The notes below the pieces were generated by a model. That model saw only the letters and a list, made by a program, of their open reading frames with translations, was not told the origin of the DNA and ran no database searches. This document shows, in pieces, positions 16,192 through 24,799 of a DNA stretch of 64,000 bases; the first letter of the stretch is position 1, and each line of letters starts with the position of its first letter. The position numbers and the translations under genes are program-made. This stretch comes from Candidatus Eiseniibacteriota bacterium (lineage in GTDB: Bacteria > Eisenbacteria > RBG-16-71-46 > CAIMUX01 > WJJG01). The stretch covers positions 1-64,000 of the forward strand of contig JAGMBO010000029.1 of the NCBI GenBank assembly GCA_023129715.1, given 5' to 3'.

Positions 16192-18138
16192 TTACCGGAT
16201 CACCACGCTGCGCAGCACGACCTCCCGCCCGGCACCGATTAGGCGCATGAAGTAGACGCCGGCTCCGACCCGCTCGCCGCGCTGCGTACGTCCATCCCAG
16301 GCGAGTTGGTAGACCCCGGCGGCCAGATCGCCTTCCTGCAGCGTGCGGATCAGACGGCCGTTGACGTCGAAGGCACGCAGGGAAACCCGCTCGGGGCGTT
16401 GCAGCACCAGGCGGAGCTGCGTGCACCCGGTATGGGGATTCCCGCCGATGAGCGAGTAGGCGAAGTGATCTCCTGCCGGAGCGGCGATCTCGGCTTCCTG
16501 CTCGAGGCACTCGGGCGTGCCGACGACGATGCGTAACTGCGCCACTCCCGGCTCGGTGATCTCGGTCTCATAGGCGCCCCCCGGAGCGCAGTCGATCCAG
16601 ATCTCGCTCTCGAGATCGATCAGGCGGACGCCATACCCGTCGGGCAGCTCTTCCGGGAGTTCCCAGGTCAGACGGACCGGACCCGTCTTGCCGGTGACGA
16701 GCTCGACGGCCCAGGTATCGCCCGGGTCGGTCACCGGCCGCACGTCGCATCGCATCGCCTGCAGGCCGGCGGACATGTCGGTATTGACGACGCGCGCCAG
16801 CATTGCCTGCTCGAAGGCGGCCGGGGGCATGAGTTGGTCGCGGGTGTCCCAGCCTGGGGCCGCCTCGTCCGCCGATCCCATCCCGAGGGTGACGGGTGCG
16901 CCGTCGCCGAGCCGCGCGGTCAACTGCAGCGACCAGTCGGGCGCCGGTGCCGGCACGGGCGACTGGGGCGTGCTCCACAAGTATGCCTCATTCGCCGGGA
17001 GCACGAGATCGATCGCCGTCTCGCCCAAGTTGGCAATGAAGTACCCCGTCCAGGGCGCGAGCACCTCTGTCTCCGCCAGGTGGTGCTGCCCGTCGTAGGC
17101 GTGGAGCGGCCAGGCTTCCAGCAGTTCGGCGGCGACCGCCTGGGCCAGCGTCAGTTTCTGGGTACCGTCATCGATCAGCACATCACCGAGGGCAACATCA
17201 TAGGCGAAGGGATTGCCGATCTGGTTCCAGCCGGGAGAGAGTGGAATGGCGATACCTTCCTCGGCGGCCGCGAAGACGGTCCCGCCCGTGAAATCGACAG
17301 TGCGGGCCGCGCGGGTGAAGAGCCAGAAGGCTTTTCCCGGTGCGAAGGACTGGGCCGCCTCGGTCCCGGCCTCGGCATATGTTCGGCTCTCCGGGTCCCA
17401 GCGCCCGCAGCGCCAGGCCTCACTCGGTTCCCCAAGGTCGTCGCCGAGAACCGCCTCGACCGAACCATCCGCGAGCACGGCCGGCACGCTGATCATGCGG
17501 CAGGCGCCGGCGGCGACGGCCAGCGCGCCCTCTCCGTGATCCTCGACCACCTGGACACCCTGCTGGAGGGGCGCACCATCATAGTCCCGCACCGGAGAGC
17601 GAGTAACCCGACCCGGCTCGTGAGCCTCGATGTAGTACTCGACCCCGCGCAGCCCGATCGCCTCTTCAGGAATCACCGCCGCCCAATCTCCATCGCTCTG
17701 CGCCAGCATCGGCAGGCAGGTGAATTCGCGCTGGCCGGCCAGACGGTAGTAGAGCAACACCGAGTCGGCCGGGGTCGGCGAGACGATCTCCGCCTCGACC
17801 GAGAGCGTGTCTCCCGCCTCGATCCAGGTGGATTCCGCTGGTCGCTCACGGATCACGAAGGGTTCCACCAGCCCGGCGAGGATCCCCGCCGAGAGGGACT
17901 TGCCGGCGGGATCGTGGAACGCCACCGCACTGGCCGGCTGGCCGATCGCGGCGACCTGTTCCCAGGCCCCCGCCGTGCGCGTACCACCGGCGGCGACCCA
18001 GGCGCAACGTCCCGGGGTCACCTCCTGCGCCGCGGCGTCAGGGAGGACCGCCGCCTGTGCACAGACTGCCGCTGCGAGGAGAAGGGCAAGGATCAGTCTG
18101 CGTGGTTCGCCGGACCCGCAGCTCGTATCTCGCAACAT
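16192..18138 (-). CDS. Secreted protein with FlgD-like C-terminal sorting-type domain
   Basis: 648 aa. A signal peptide (LILALLLAAAVCAQAA) is cleaved about residue 38. The body is beta-rich: an N-terminal region with ESTWIEAGDTLSVEAEIVSPTP (interaction-type beta sandwich), then LSPGWNQIGNPFAYDVALGD and APWTGYFIANLGE, a pattern common in secreted proteins of this bacterial style that carry the FlgD-like tail. The C-terminal domain ends with RTQRGERVGAGVYFMRL. No catalytic motif recognised. GGGAGG lies 6 nt upstream of the ATG. It follows the tail-collar gene on the same strand by 108 bp and may be co-transcribed. Confidence 0.75.
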   Translation of the reverse strand: MLRDTSCGSGEPRRLILALLLAAAVCAQAAVLPDAAAQEVTPGRCAWVAAGGTRTAGAWEQVAAIGQPASAVAFHDPAGKSLSAGILAGLVEPFVIRERPAESTWIEAGDTLSVEAEIVSPTPADSVLLYYRLAGQREFTCLPMLAQSDGDWAAVIPEEAIGLRGVEYYIEAHEPGRVTRSPVRDYDGAPLQQGVQVVEDHGEGALAVAAGACRMISVPAVLADGSVEAVLGDDLGEPSEAWRCGRWDPESRTYAEAGTEAAQSFAPGKAFWLFTRAARTVDFTGGTVFAAAEEGIAIPLSPGWNQIGNPFAYDVALGDVLIDDGTQKLTLAQAVAAELLEAWPLHAYDGQHHLAETEVLAPWTGYFIANLGETAIDLVLPANEAYLWSTPQSPVPAPAPDWSLQLTARLGDGAPVTLGMGSADEAAPGWDTRDQLMPPAAFEQAMLARVVNTDMSAGLQAMRCDVRPVTDPGDTWAVELVTGKTGPVRLTWELPEELPDGYGVRLIDLESEIWIDCAPGGAYETEITEPGVAQLRIVVGTPECLEQEAEIAAPAGDHFAYSLIGGNPHTGCTQLRLVLQRPERVSLRAFDVNGRLIRTLQEGDLAAGVYQLAWDGRTQRGERVGAGVYFMRLIGAGREVVLRSVVIR

Positions 18139-18246
18139 CGACTACCTCCCGAGATGATCCCACCGCCGCCCGCGACCCGCTCGTGCGTGTGGCGCGCGCG
18201 GCTGCAACTCACCGCTTGCTTGCTCGTCCGCGATTCCGGGCACCTC

Positions 18247-20466
18247 TTACTGCACCCGCATGATGTAGGCCAACGCATAGTAGGGCGGCATGTTGTTGTG
18301 GGCCCATCCGCTGCCGGCGCTGTTGACGGAGATGCCGGTGGTTGACGATGCGGTATTCCATCCATCCGCGATGGGGTATTCGACGGCTGTTCCGTTCTCG
18401 TCGTGGACCATCCCCTGAAGTGATCCGTAGACTGGATTCGTGTAGAGGTGGGTGTGCCCCGGGTCGCTCACTCCATGACTGTGGGACGGCATCTCGTTGA
18501 TGGTCAGCGTGTGGGATGCCTCTCCACCGGTCGCACCGACCGAGTAGGAGCTGCCCGCCCCCAGGACGAACCGATTGCGCAGATCCGGCGTCGGGTGTCC
18601 GTTCACGGTCGAGCCGTTGCACAGCGCCCAGCCGGACGGAATCGATGCAATGGATCCGGACCACATGACGATTCCGCCGATCGGGATCGTTCCCGGACCT
18701 TCCTCGTTGACAAAGCGGCCGTCCAGGCCGTCGGTGTCCGTGCCGATGGTGACCGTGTTCCCCTCGTCGTCGGGGGTGATCTCGATGTAGTCGCCGGTGA
18801 CGAGATCGATATCCCCGCCGTCGTTGTGAACACCGTCGAGCGAGCTCACGATGTCGGGCACGACCATCGGCGTGGTGATCGACTCCTCCTGGTTCTCGTT
18901 GACGAAGCGCTCATCGTGGACACTGCCGTCGATATACTCAGCGGTCAGCTCCACCGTATCGTCACGCACGTGGATGCCGTTGCCCGTCTGGACATCCAGC
19001 ATCGGCTGCGGCCCGCCCGAATTGGTTACCAGCAATCCCGCACCGCCGAGCACATCGGTGACATCGCCGCCCTCGCAGTCGGCGGCGGTGATCCGGATCG
19101 TATTATTGATATCGTCGGCCGAGATCGAGATGTTGTTCCCGGCGATCAGGTCGATGTTGTCGCCGTTGCTGTAAACACCATTCAGACTGCTCAGCACCGC
19201 CGGGGCGAACATCGCCAGCGTGACCGAGTTCTCCACCCCCGACTGCATGAAGCGCTCGTCGTAGGCGCTGCCCGTGGCGTAGGGCCCAGCGAGGACAAGC
19301 CGGCCCCCGTCGAACGCGAGTCCCGTGCCCGCATCGACCGCCAGTGCACCCTTGCTCGCCGTCAACCCATCCCCGGCATCGACCGCGACCGCATCCTCGG
19401 TGACGGTGATCCCGACACCCGCCCCAACACTCAAGCTCACCTGCGGCCCGTCGGGGTCGGTGGCGGTCAGACCCGGACCGGCGAAGACGTCGGTTACATC
19501 GCCACCACCACCAGCGGCCGCCGAGATGGTGATCGTCCTGGCCGTCGCATCCGGCTTGATCGTGATGTTCTCTCCACCGACCAGATCGATGTCGCCGCCG
19601 CCGCCGGAGACACCATCGACACTGCCGACCAGATCCATCTCCAGCATCGCGAGGCTCACCGAGTTGGGTTCGTCGTGATTGACAAAGCGCTTGTCGTAGA
19701 CATTGCCGGCTAGATACTCGCCGGCGAGCTGCACGGCATCCGCGGTCACCGCGATCCCCGGGCCACCGCTGACATCGAGCGTCACCGCAGGCCCTTCGGC
19801 CGCGGTCGCCGTCAGGCCGGCGCCGCCATGGACGCTAGTGACATCGCCTCCCTCGCCTTCGGCGGCGGCGATCGTGATCGTCTTGGCCTTCTCATCAGGC
19901 GTGATCGTGATGTTCGCTCCGGCGACCAGATCGATGTCTCCGCCGTCGTTGATCACCCCATCGACACTGCTGACGATATCGGGGCCGATATCGACGGCAC
20001 CCAGGCTGCCGTCGAGGACCGCTGTGCCATCGATGCTGCCCGGTGTTACCTGCTCAGCGGTCTCCGCGCGCAACGCATAGGGCACGCTGCGCAGTGGGTA
20101 GCGCGGAGAGAGCGGCGCCCCGTCGACCGAGACCTCGAGCCAGTACTGCTGGTCGAAGTCGAGTGTGCTCAGTGAACCCAGCTCGACCGAGTAGAGGCCG
20201 TCGGTGATCTCCGTCGCCGCCGCCGCCTGGGTCCAGAGGGCGCCGCCGCCAGCAGAATCGGCATAGATGGCGAAGCCGAGATCGGCAGCGCCCGTGAAGG
20301 GCGCCCCGTCGAGCGAGAGTACCCCCTGGAAGGTCATCGTCTCGGGCACGGCGGCAGAGGCACTGGAAACGGAGACGACCACCAATGCGGCAGCGAGAGC
20401 CACCAGAGACGAAACGCGTGGATAGGACAATGCCTTCCGGTGCGCACGAACCCGACACCAAAGCAT
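18247..20466 (-). CDS. Secreted repeat protein with C-terminal phage tail-collar domain
   Basis: 739 aa. ATG 20466 has GGGAGG at 6 nt; the in-frame GTG at 20484 lacks a site. A signal peptide is followed by PETMTFQGVLSLDGAPF, a head found on other secreted tail-fibre-like proteins. Next come four repeats, each with a SS(V/L)DGV...GDIDL(V/I)xGxNI(T/S)I core and a GGAGLxxT segment, interleaved with AEYI/AGxVxDERFVN linkers. The C-terminus is a tail-collar domain: GGIVMWSGSIASIPSGWALC, DLRNRFVLGAG, EMPSHSHG, NNMPPYYALAYIMRV. This looks like a trimeric fibre, probably a cell-surface adhesin. No phage genes are nearby. Confidence 0.75.
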   Translation of the reverse strand: MLWCRVRAHRKALSYPRVSSLVALAAALVVVSVSSASAAVPETMTFQGVLSLDGAPFTGAADLGFAIYADSAGGGALWTQAAAATEITDGLYSVELGSLSTLDFDQQYWLEVSVDGAPLSPRYPLRSVPYALRAETAEQVTPGSIDGTAVLDGSLGAVDIGPDIVSSVDGVINDGGDIDLVAGANITITPDEKAKTITIAAAEGEGGDVTSVHGGAGLTATAAEGPAVTLDVSGGPGIAVTADAVQLAGEYLAGNVYDKRFVNHDEPNSVSLAMLEMDLVGSVDGVSGGGGDIDLVGGENITIKPDATARTITISAAAGGGGDVTDVFAGPGLTATDPDGPQVSLSVGAGVGITVTEDAVAVDAGDGLTASKGALAVDAGTGLAFDGGRLVLAGPYATGSAYDERFMQSGVENSVTLAMFAPAVLSSLNGVYSNGDNIDLIAGNNISISADDINNTIRITAADCEGGDVTDVLGGAGLLVTNSGGPQPMLDVQTGNGIHVRDDTVELTAEYIDGSVHDERFVNENQEESITTPMVVPDIVSSLDGVHNDGGDIDLVTGDYIEITPDDEGNTVTIGTDTDGLDGRFVNEEGPGTIPIGGIVMWSGSIASIPSGWALCNGSTVNGHPTPDLRNRFVLGAGSSYSVGATGGEASHTLTINEMPSHSHGVSDPGHTHLYTNPVYGSLQGMVHDENGTAVEYPIADGWNTASSTTGISVNSAGSGWAHNNMPPYYALAYIMRVQ

Positions 20467-20835
20467 CAGATACCTCCCTGTCACGATCAGATCGGAGAAC
20501 TAGACGGCCGCACCCACCGGAGGGCTGTTCCACCCCGGTGACGACCAAACACGAGATCTAGAAGCAACTATCGTCCAAGGAAGGGGGGACAATTAGGCGA
20601 TTCGGGGGGGGGTGCCCGGGCCGTGGCAACTCAAACGCATTGCGCGAGAATAGGATGGTGCACCGGGGGGGGCGATGCGGCGCTCCCCCGCGCGCGGGGC
20701 AGGGAAAGCTTGGAGGGGCTCACGGGCATCGGATCCTGCCGGGGCCTATTCGGCCCGCAGGCACCAGAGGATCTGCACGGCATTCGCATTGGCGGGGTCG
20801 CGCGCCGGCGTCTCTACGCCTCCCCGGGGGCGCAC
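20467..20835 (-). other. Intergenic region with G/C homopolymer tracts
   Basis: Contains the leader of the tail-collar gene and two long G tracts near 20610 and 20660. A weak stem (CGGGGGG with CTCCCCCG, about 20664-20696) could end the YchF-like transcript poorly placed upstream. No convincing promoter boxes or gene seen. Confidence 0.3.
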
Positions 20836-21870
20836 CTACACGTTGAAGAGAAAGTGGCAGGTATCGCCATCCTCGAGTACGTAGTCCTTGCCCTTCAGCT
20901 GCAGCTTCCCTTGCTCCTTGGCGGCCCTCTCCGATCCGGTGGCGACGATGTCGTCGTATCTGACGATCTCGACGCGGATGAATCCGCGCTCGATGTCGCT
21001 GTGGATCTTGCCTCCCGCCTGCGGCGCCCGCGAACCCTTCCGAATCGTCCAGGCGCGGACCTCGTCCTTGCCGGTCGTATAGAAGGACATCAGCCCCTGA
21101 GCGTCATAGGCGGCCGCATTCAGGCGATCGAGCCCCGCGGCCTCCAGCCCGAGTGCGGCAAGAAACCCGCCGCGCTCATCCGGATCCTCGATCGCGGCGA
21201 TCTCCTCTTCGATCTTGCACGATACCGCCAGACTACCCGGTGGCTGGGGCTCGGCGACTGCGCCCTCCGAGACGTTGTAGGCCCAGAGGACGGGCCGCAT
21301 GGTGACCAGGCACAGGCTGCGGATCGCGGCGCGCGCTTCGTCACTGAGCTCAAGACGATTGAGTGGCTGATTGCTCTCAAGCGCCTCGGAACACTTGATC
21401 AGCACTCGCTCCTCGTTGATCTGCGCGGCTGTGGCACGACCCGCCTTCTTCTCCTTGCCGATCCGCAGCAGGCGGTTCAGAACCACTTCCAGGTCGGCCA
21501 GGATGAGTTCGGCATCGAGCAGCCGTCGATCCCGCTCGGGATCGACCGATCCGGCAGCGTGATAGACATGGTCCGACTCGAAGGCGCGCACGACGATACA
21601 GAGCAGATCGCTACGACGGGCGGCATCGAGCCACGCGTGGGTCGGGGCGCCCTCGACGAGATCGGGACACAGAACGATGTTGTTCTCGGCATAGGTCACC
21701 TTGCGCGGCTCGAAGATCCGCGCGAGCACCTCCACGCGGGGATCGCGAATCCGGGCGATGCCCTCGATGCATTCTCCCGGCTTGCGGTTCTCCGGCACCC
21801 GGCGGCCGGTGAGCAGCGTGAAGAGCGTGCGCTTGCCCGAGTGGGAAAGTCCCATGAGTGCGGTCTTCAC
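20836..21870 (-). CDS. Divergent YchF/Obg-type P-loop ATPase
   Basis: 344 aa from GTG 21870 (AAGG 8 nt upstream). The P-loop reads GLSHSGKRT instead of the usual G-x-PNVGKST. The base-recognition motif NVSE (in LWAYNVSEG) matches the NVxE element that gives YchF its ATP preference. The C-terminal DUF933/TGS-like domain is intact: GLMSFYTTGKDEVRAWTIRKGS, GKIHSDIERGFIRVEIV and a final KGKDYVLEDGDTCHFLFNV. YchF associates with ribosomes and stress responses. A second, canonical YchF may exist elsewhere. The typical switch DxPG is replaced by CPDLVEGAPTH, so nucleotide turnover could differ. Confidence 0.8.
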   Translation of the reverse strand: MKTALMGLSHSGKRTLFTLLTGRRVPENRKPGECIEGIARIRDPRVEVLARIFEPRKVTYAENNIVLCPDLVEGAPTHAWLDAARRSDLLCIVVRAFESDHVYHAAGSVDPERDRRLLDAELILADLEVVLNRLLRIGKEKKAGRATAAQINEERVLIKCSEALESNQPLNRLELSDEARAAIRSLCLVTMRPVLWAYNVSEGAVAEPQPPGSLAVSCKIEEEIAAIEDPDERGGFLAALGLEAAGLDRLNAAAYDAQGLMSFYTTGKDEVRAWTIRKGSRAPQAGGKIHSDIERGFIRVEIVRYDDIVATGSERAAKEQGKLQLKGKDYVLEDGDTCHFLFNV

Positions 21871-22004
21871 TTGTTGCGCCTTCCCTCACGACCCGAACCT
21901 CCATCGCTCCCTCTGTGCTGGAGCCTTCTTCGGTCCGGTATGCAGTATCCCCCCAGAGTACCCCTGGTTCACGAGCCGGACCGGAAGGTGGCTCGTGAAT
22001 CCCC

Positions 22005-23462
22005 CTAGCTCGTTGCGTCCGGCATCCGGTCGCGGCGGACGATGTGGAGGAATGCGGCGACAACGACCAGGAGCATGAAGAAGCGCAGATCGGTCCAGGG
22101 AACGAAGTGCTTGACCGCAGTGACCAGGCGCATGGAGTCATGAGCCAGAATCACCGCCAGGGCAAGAACGGCGACCCACCATCCTCTAGGCATCCAGCGT
22201 CCGTCGACGATCAGTGTGGCCAGGACGACAACGGGCAAGTGGACCAGGACCATGTGGTGAAGCCAGGTGATCGGCGAGATCAGCAGCAAGGCGACCGCCA
22301 CGAGAGCCGCCTCGGATCCATCCACCACCCGGCGCCGACTGACGAGCCATCCCACGGGCACCGCGATGGCAAGGCACATCAGTAGAATCGCCGCGGCGCA
22401 GGTGCCTTCGGGGCAGAGGATGCGACTGACGAACCCGTTGATCGAATGATTGGAGGCGAACAGGACGGGATTGAATCCCAGCTCCGATTGGGCCGCGTAC
22501 CCGACTTGCGGCGCGATCTGGGTGACGAACTCCCAGTGCAACTGCCATCCGAGGATCAGCACGGAGATCAGAAACAGTCCGGCACCCGTGATCAAAGCCG
22601 CCGTCAAAGCCTGCCACCGGCGCTTCAGCACCAGATAGAGCAACAGGAGCACCGGCAGAGCCTTGATCCCACAGGCGACCGCCAGCACGGCGCCCGCGGT
22701 GCGATCACGGCCCCGCTGCAGCCGCTCGAAGAAGAGCAGGATCAGGAATGAGAACAGGACACTGATGGCGCCATGATGGGCGGCCACGTACCACGGCAGC
22801 CCCAACGGCACCAGCAAACCGGCGATCAGCGCCGCTGCGCGGGCCGCGGAGCTCCTCGCACCCGCGAGCCGCAGACACAGGAATAGCGAGGCCCAGATCG
22901 CCAGGAGCCCCAGGACCTGCCAGATGGCCGAGACGACCGCCAGCGGGAGGAAGGTCAGCGGCGTCCAGATCAGCGCCAGAAAGGGCGGGTAGATGTAAGG
23001 AAAGACCCTCTGCCCCTCGGGCACGACCAGATTGGCGGGCACGTAGGGATCGAGGCCGTTGCGCAGCGCCAGGCTGGCATAGTGGTAGGAGGGCAGATCC
23101 GTCGGCCAGTAGCCGAGGAAGTGGAACAGGTAGAAGCGAGCTGTCATATACATTGCAGCGACAGCAGTCAGCAGCACGATCGCACGTAGTGCTCTCTCAG
23201 TTGGGGGGAGGAAGCGGTCGAAGTAGATGCCGATCTCTCGCCGATGGAGAAAACCGAGGAGCACGCAGAAGTAGACGAATGCAAACGAGATCGCCAGTGG
23301 CGCCAGCAGTGGGCCGATGACCCGGCCGTCCGATTCACCGAATGCCGTGGCGAGCTCCCCGGTCAACAGCCCGAGGAGGACCGCCGCGGCGAGCGCGGCA
23401 AGATCGAGAAGCAGCCGCATCACTGGGCTGGTGCGTACCGCGGCCCGCTGGGATGGGGACAT
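22005..23462 (-). CDS. GT87-type (DUF2029) polytopic glycosyltransferase
   Basis: 485 aa from ATG 23462 (GGAG 9 nt upstream); a longer in-frame start at 23492 has no ribosome site. About eleven hydrophobic helices. The GT-C/GT87 landmarks are the first extracytoplasmic loop with WPTDLPSYHYASLALRNGLDPY and then FPYIYPPFLALIWTPL. These lie in the position where the family carries its catalytic Asp (D-x-x-x-Y after helix one). Likely transfers a sugar from a polyprenyl-phosphate donor to a glycolipid or protein outside the membrane. No other glycan genes adjoin it. Confidence 0.8.
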   Translation of the reverse strand: MSPSQRAAVRTSPVMRLLLDLAALAAAVLLGLLTGELATAFGESDGRVIGPLLAPLAISFAFVYFCVLLGFLHRREIGIYFDRFLPPTERALRAIVLLTAVAAMYMTARFYLFHFLGYWPTDLPSYHYASLALRNGLDPYVPANLVVPEGQRVFPYIYPPFLALIWTPLTFLPLAVVSAIWQVLGLLAIWASLFLCLRLAGARSSAARAAALIAGLLVPLGLPWYVAAHHGAISVLFSFLILLFFERLQRGRDRTAGAVLAVACGIKALPVLLLLYLVLKRRWQALTAALITGAGLFLISVLILGWQLHWEFVTQIAPQVGYAAQSELGFNPVLFASNHSINGFVSRILCPEGTCAAAILLMCLAIAVPVGWLVSRRRVVDGSEAALVAVALLLISPITWLHHMVLVHLPVVVLATLIVDGRWMPRGWWVAVLALAVILAHDSMRLVTAVKHFVPWTDLRFFMLLVVVAAFLHIVRRDRMPDATS

Positions 23463-23533
23463 GGGACCAGGCTCCTCTCGCCTTTTACGCATCGATCGTG
23501 GTCGTTGAGAAGACGTTTGCCTACCAACCCCGC

Positions 23534-24304
23534 CTACACGCGATACGGCCGCCGCCCCATCGGGTCGTGCAGCTCCACCGCCACCTTGCGCCGGCGCCAG
23601 CCGAGGATGGCCAACAAGATCATCGGCACATATGCGACGAAGAGGATCAGGAGGAAGAGCCAGTTGCGCTCGATTGCCGAAGCGATCAGTTCGCCCGCGG
23701 GCAGTCCCCAGGACGTCGTTGCCGGAGAGATGCCGAAGACGTGGCCGAGGGCAACTGCCAGGATCAGCGCGAAGAGGTAGATGAAGTTGCGCAGCAGGCG
23801 GCGCCCCATCGCCTCACGCATCGAGATCTTGAAGGTGGGATAGAGCAGTTCGGCGGTGAGATCCTTGCGCCAGGGTCCCTGCGGCATCCGCGCGCCCCCG
23901 GAGACGATCGGTGCCAGGAAATGCGCCTCCAGGATCCGCATCCGCCAACGCCAGACGTCGTAGAAGCGGTAGCGGCGGGACTCCATCGCCAACAGGACCC
24001 ATAGCGCGGCGAGATTGAAGACCAAGATCGAATCGGCACTCGGGTGCTTCAGTGACAGGGAGAGCAGACCGATCGTCACAATGATCGCCCAGTTGGTGGT
24101 CACATCCATGCGGGTGCGCCAGATGGTCAGCCGGTTCATCTCCCCGCGATAGAAGTGGACCATCGCGGTCACATCGCCGCTCGAGAAGGCCCGTTTCAGC
24201 GCCTCCCGCCCCCCGGCATCGTCGATGGTGTCGGCTCCTCCGGGCACCGGCTCACCCATGCCGGCTCCACGGCCCCCCGGCAGATCCTGCTCTCGATCTT
24301 CCAT
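23534..24304 (-). CDS. DUF2270 integral membrane protein
   Basis: 256 aa from ATG 24304, with GGGAGGAGG just upstream. The family signature runs from MVHFYRGEMNRLTIWRTRMD through TTNWAIIVTIGLLSLSL to ESRRYRFYDVWRWRMRILEAHF. Four hydrophobic helices are visible, two in the first half and two near residues 185 and 220. Function of the family is unknown. It lies 71 bp upstream of the glycosyltransferase gene on the same strand, and co-transcription is likely. Confidence 0.85.
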   Translation of the reverse strand: MEDREQDLPGGRGAGMGEPVPGGADTIDDAGGREALKRAFSSGDVTAMVHFYRGEMNRLTIWRTRMDVTTNWAIIVTIGLLSLSLKHPSADSILVFNLAALWVLLAMESRRYRFYDVWRWRMRILEAHFLAPIVSGGARMPQGPWRKDLTAELLYPTFKISMREAMGRRLLRNFIYLFALILAVALGHVFGISPATTSWGLPAGELIASAIERNWLFLLILFVAYVPMILLAILGWRRRKVAVELHDPMGRRPYRV

Positions 24305-24665
24305 GACCTCCTCCCTGGTCCGGGCATTCGCCGCGGGCATGATAGGCGGGAATCCCTAGCTAGGCACGGCCTTTCGCCGAAGCCATCCCGGGGTCCCGGG
24401 GCCAGTCACAGGAGACGATGGCCATGACGGCTCGACCCTGGACCAAGACGAGGCCCCCGGCTTCCCGTAGCTCGCCGCACGGCAAGGCAACCGGGCCATC
24501 CCCGGCAGGGCGACCGGCCGGGGAGGCGACACACCCACCGACACACCCACCGCCCTTGCGGATGCCGCGCTTGATGTGCCAATCTCACCTGCTGCAACAG
24601 GAAGCGGCAGGAGGGCTGGGGCGCGGCCCGGCCGACCGGGTCCTCCAAGGTGACCCATGCAACCG

Positions 24666-24773
24666 GGCAAGCCACGAACGCCGAGGCGGTACGGCAGGTC
24701 ACCAACGCCAAGGCGACCCGGCAAGCCACGAACGCCGAGGCGACCCGGCAAGCCATCGACGCCGGGCAGGTAC
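24666..24773 (+). repeat. Four 27-bp tandem repeats upstream of the lyase-SelD gene
   Basis: Units 24666-24692, 24693-24719, 24720-24746 and 24747-24773, consensus ggcaagccacgaacgccgag plus gcgaccc. The SelD-fusion frame is open through them and would read as 9-residue repeats (RQATNAEAT), but the conserved domain and the better start lie downstream at 24800. The rest of the gap 24305-24665 shows no gene. Confidence 0.8.
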
Positions 24774-24799
24774 CGGTGTCCAGAAACGCAGGATCACCG

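Noticed and set aside
18247-20466. Prophage remnant based on the tail-collar domain
   Set aside because: No capsid, terminase, portal or lysis genes nearby, and the protein carries a bacterial signal peptide.
24650-24799. Fifty-codon N-terminal extension of the lyase-SelD fusion
   Set aside because: Repeat-derived sequence ahead of the conserved domain. ATG 24800 has a ribosome site and starts the domain directly.
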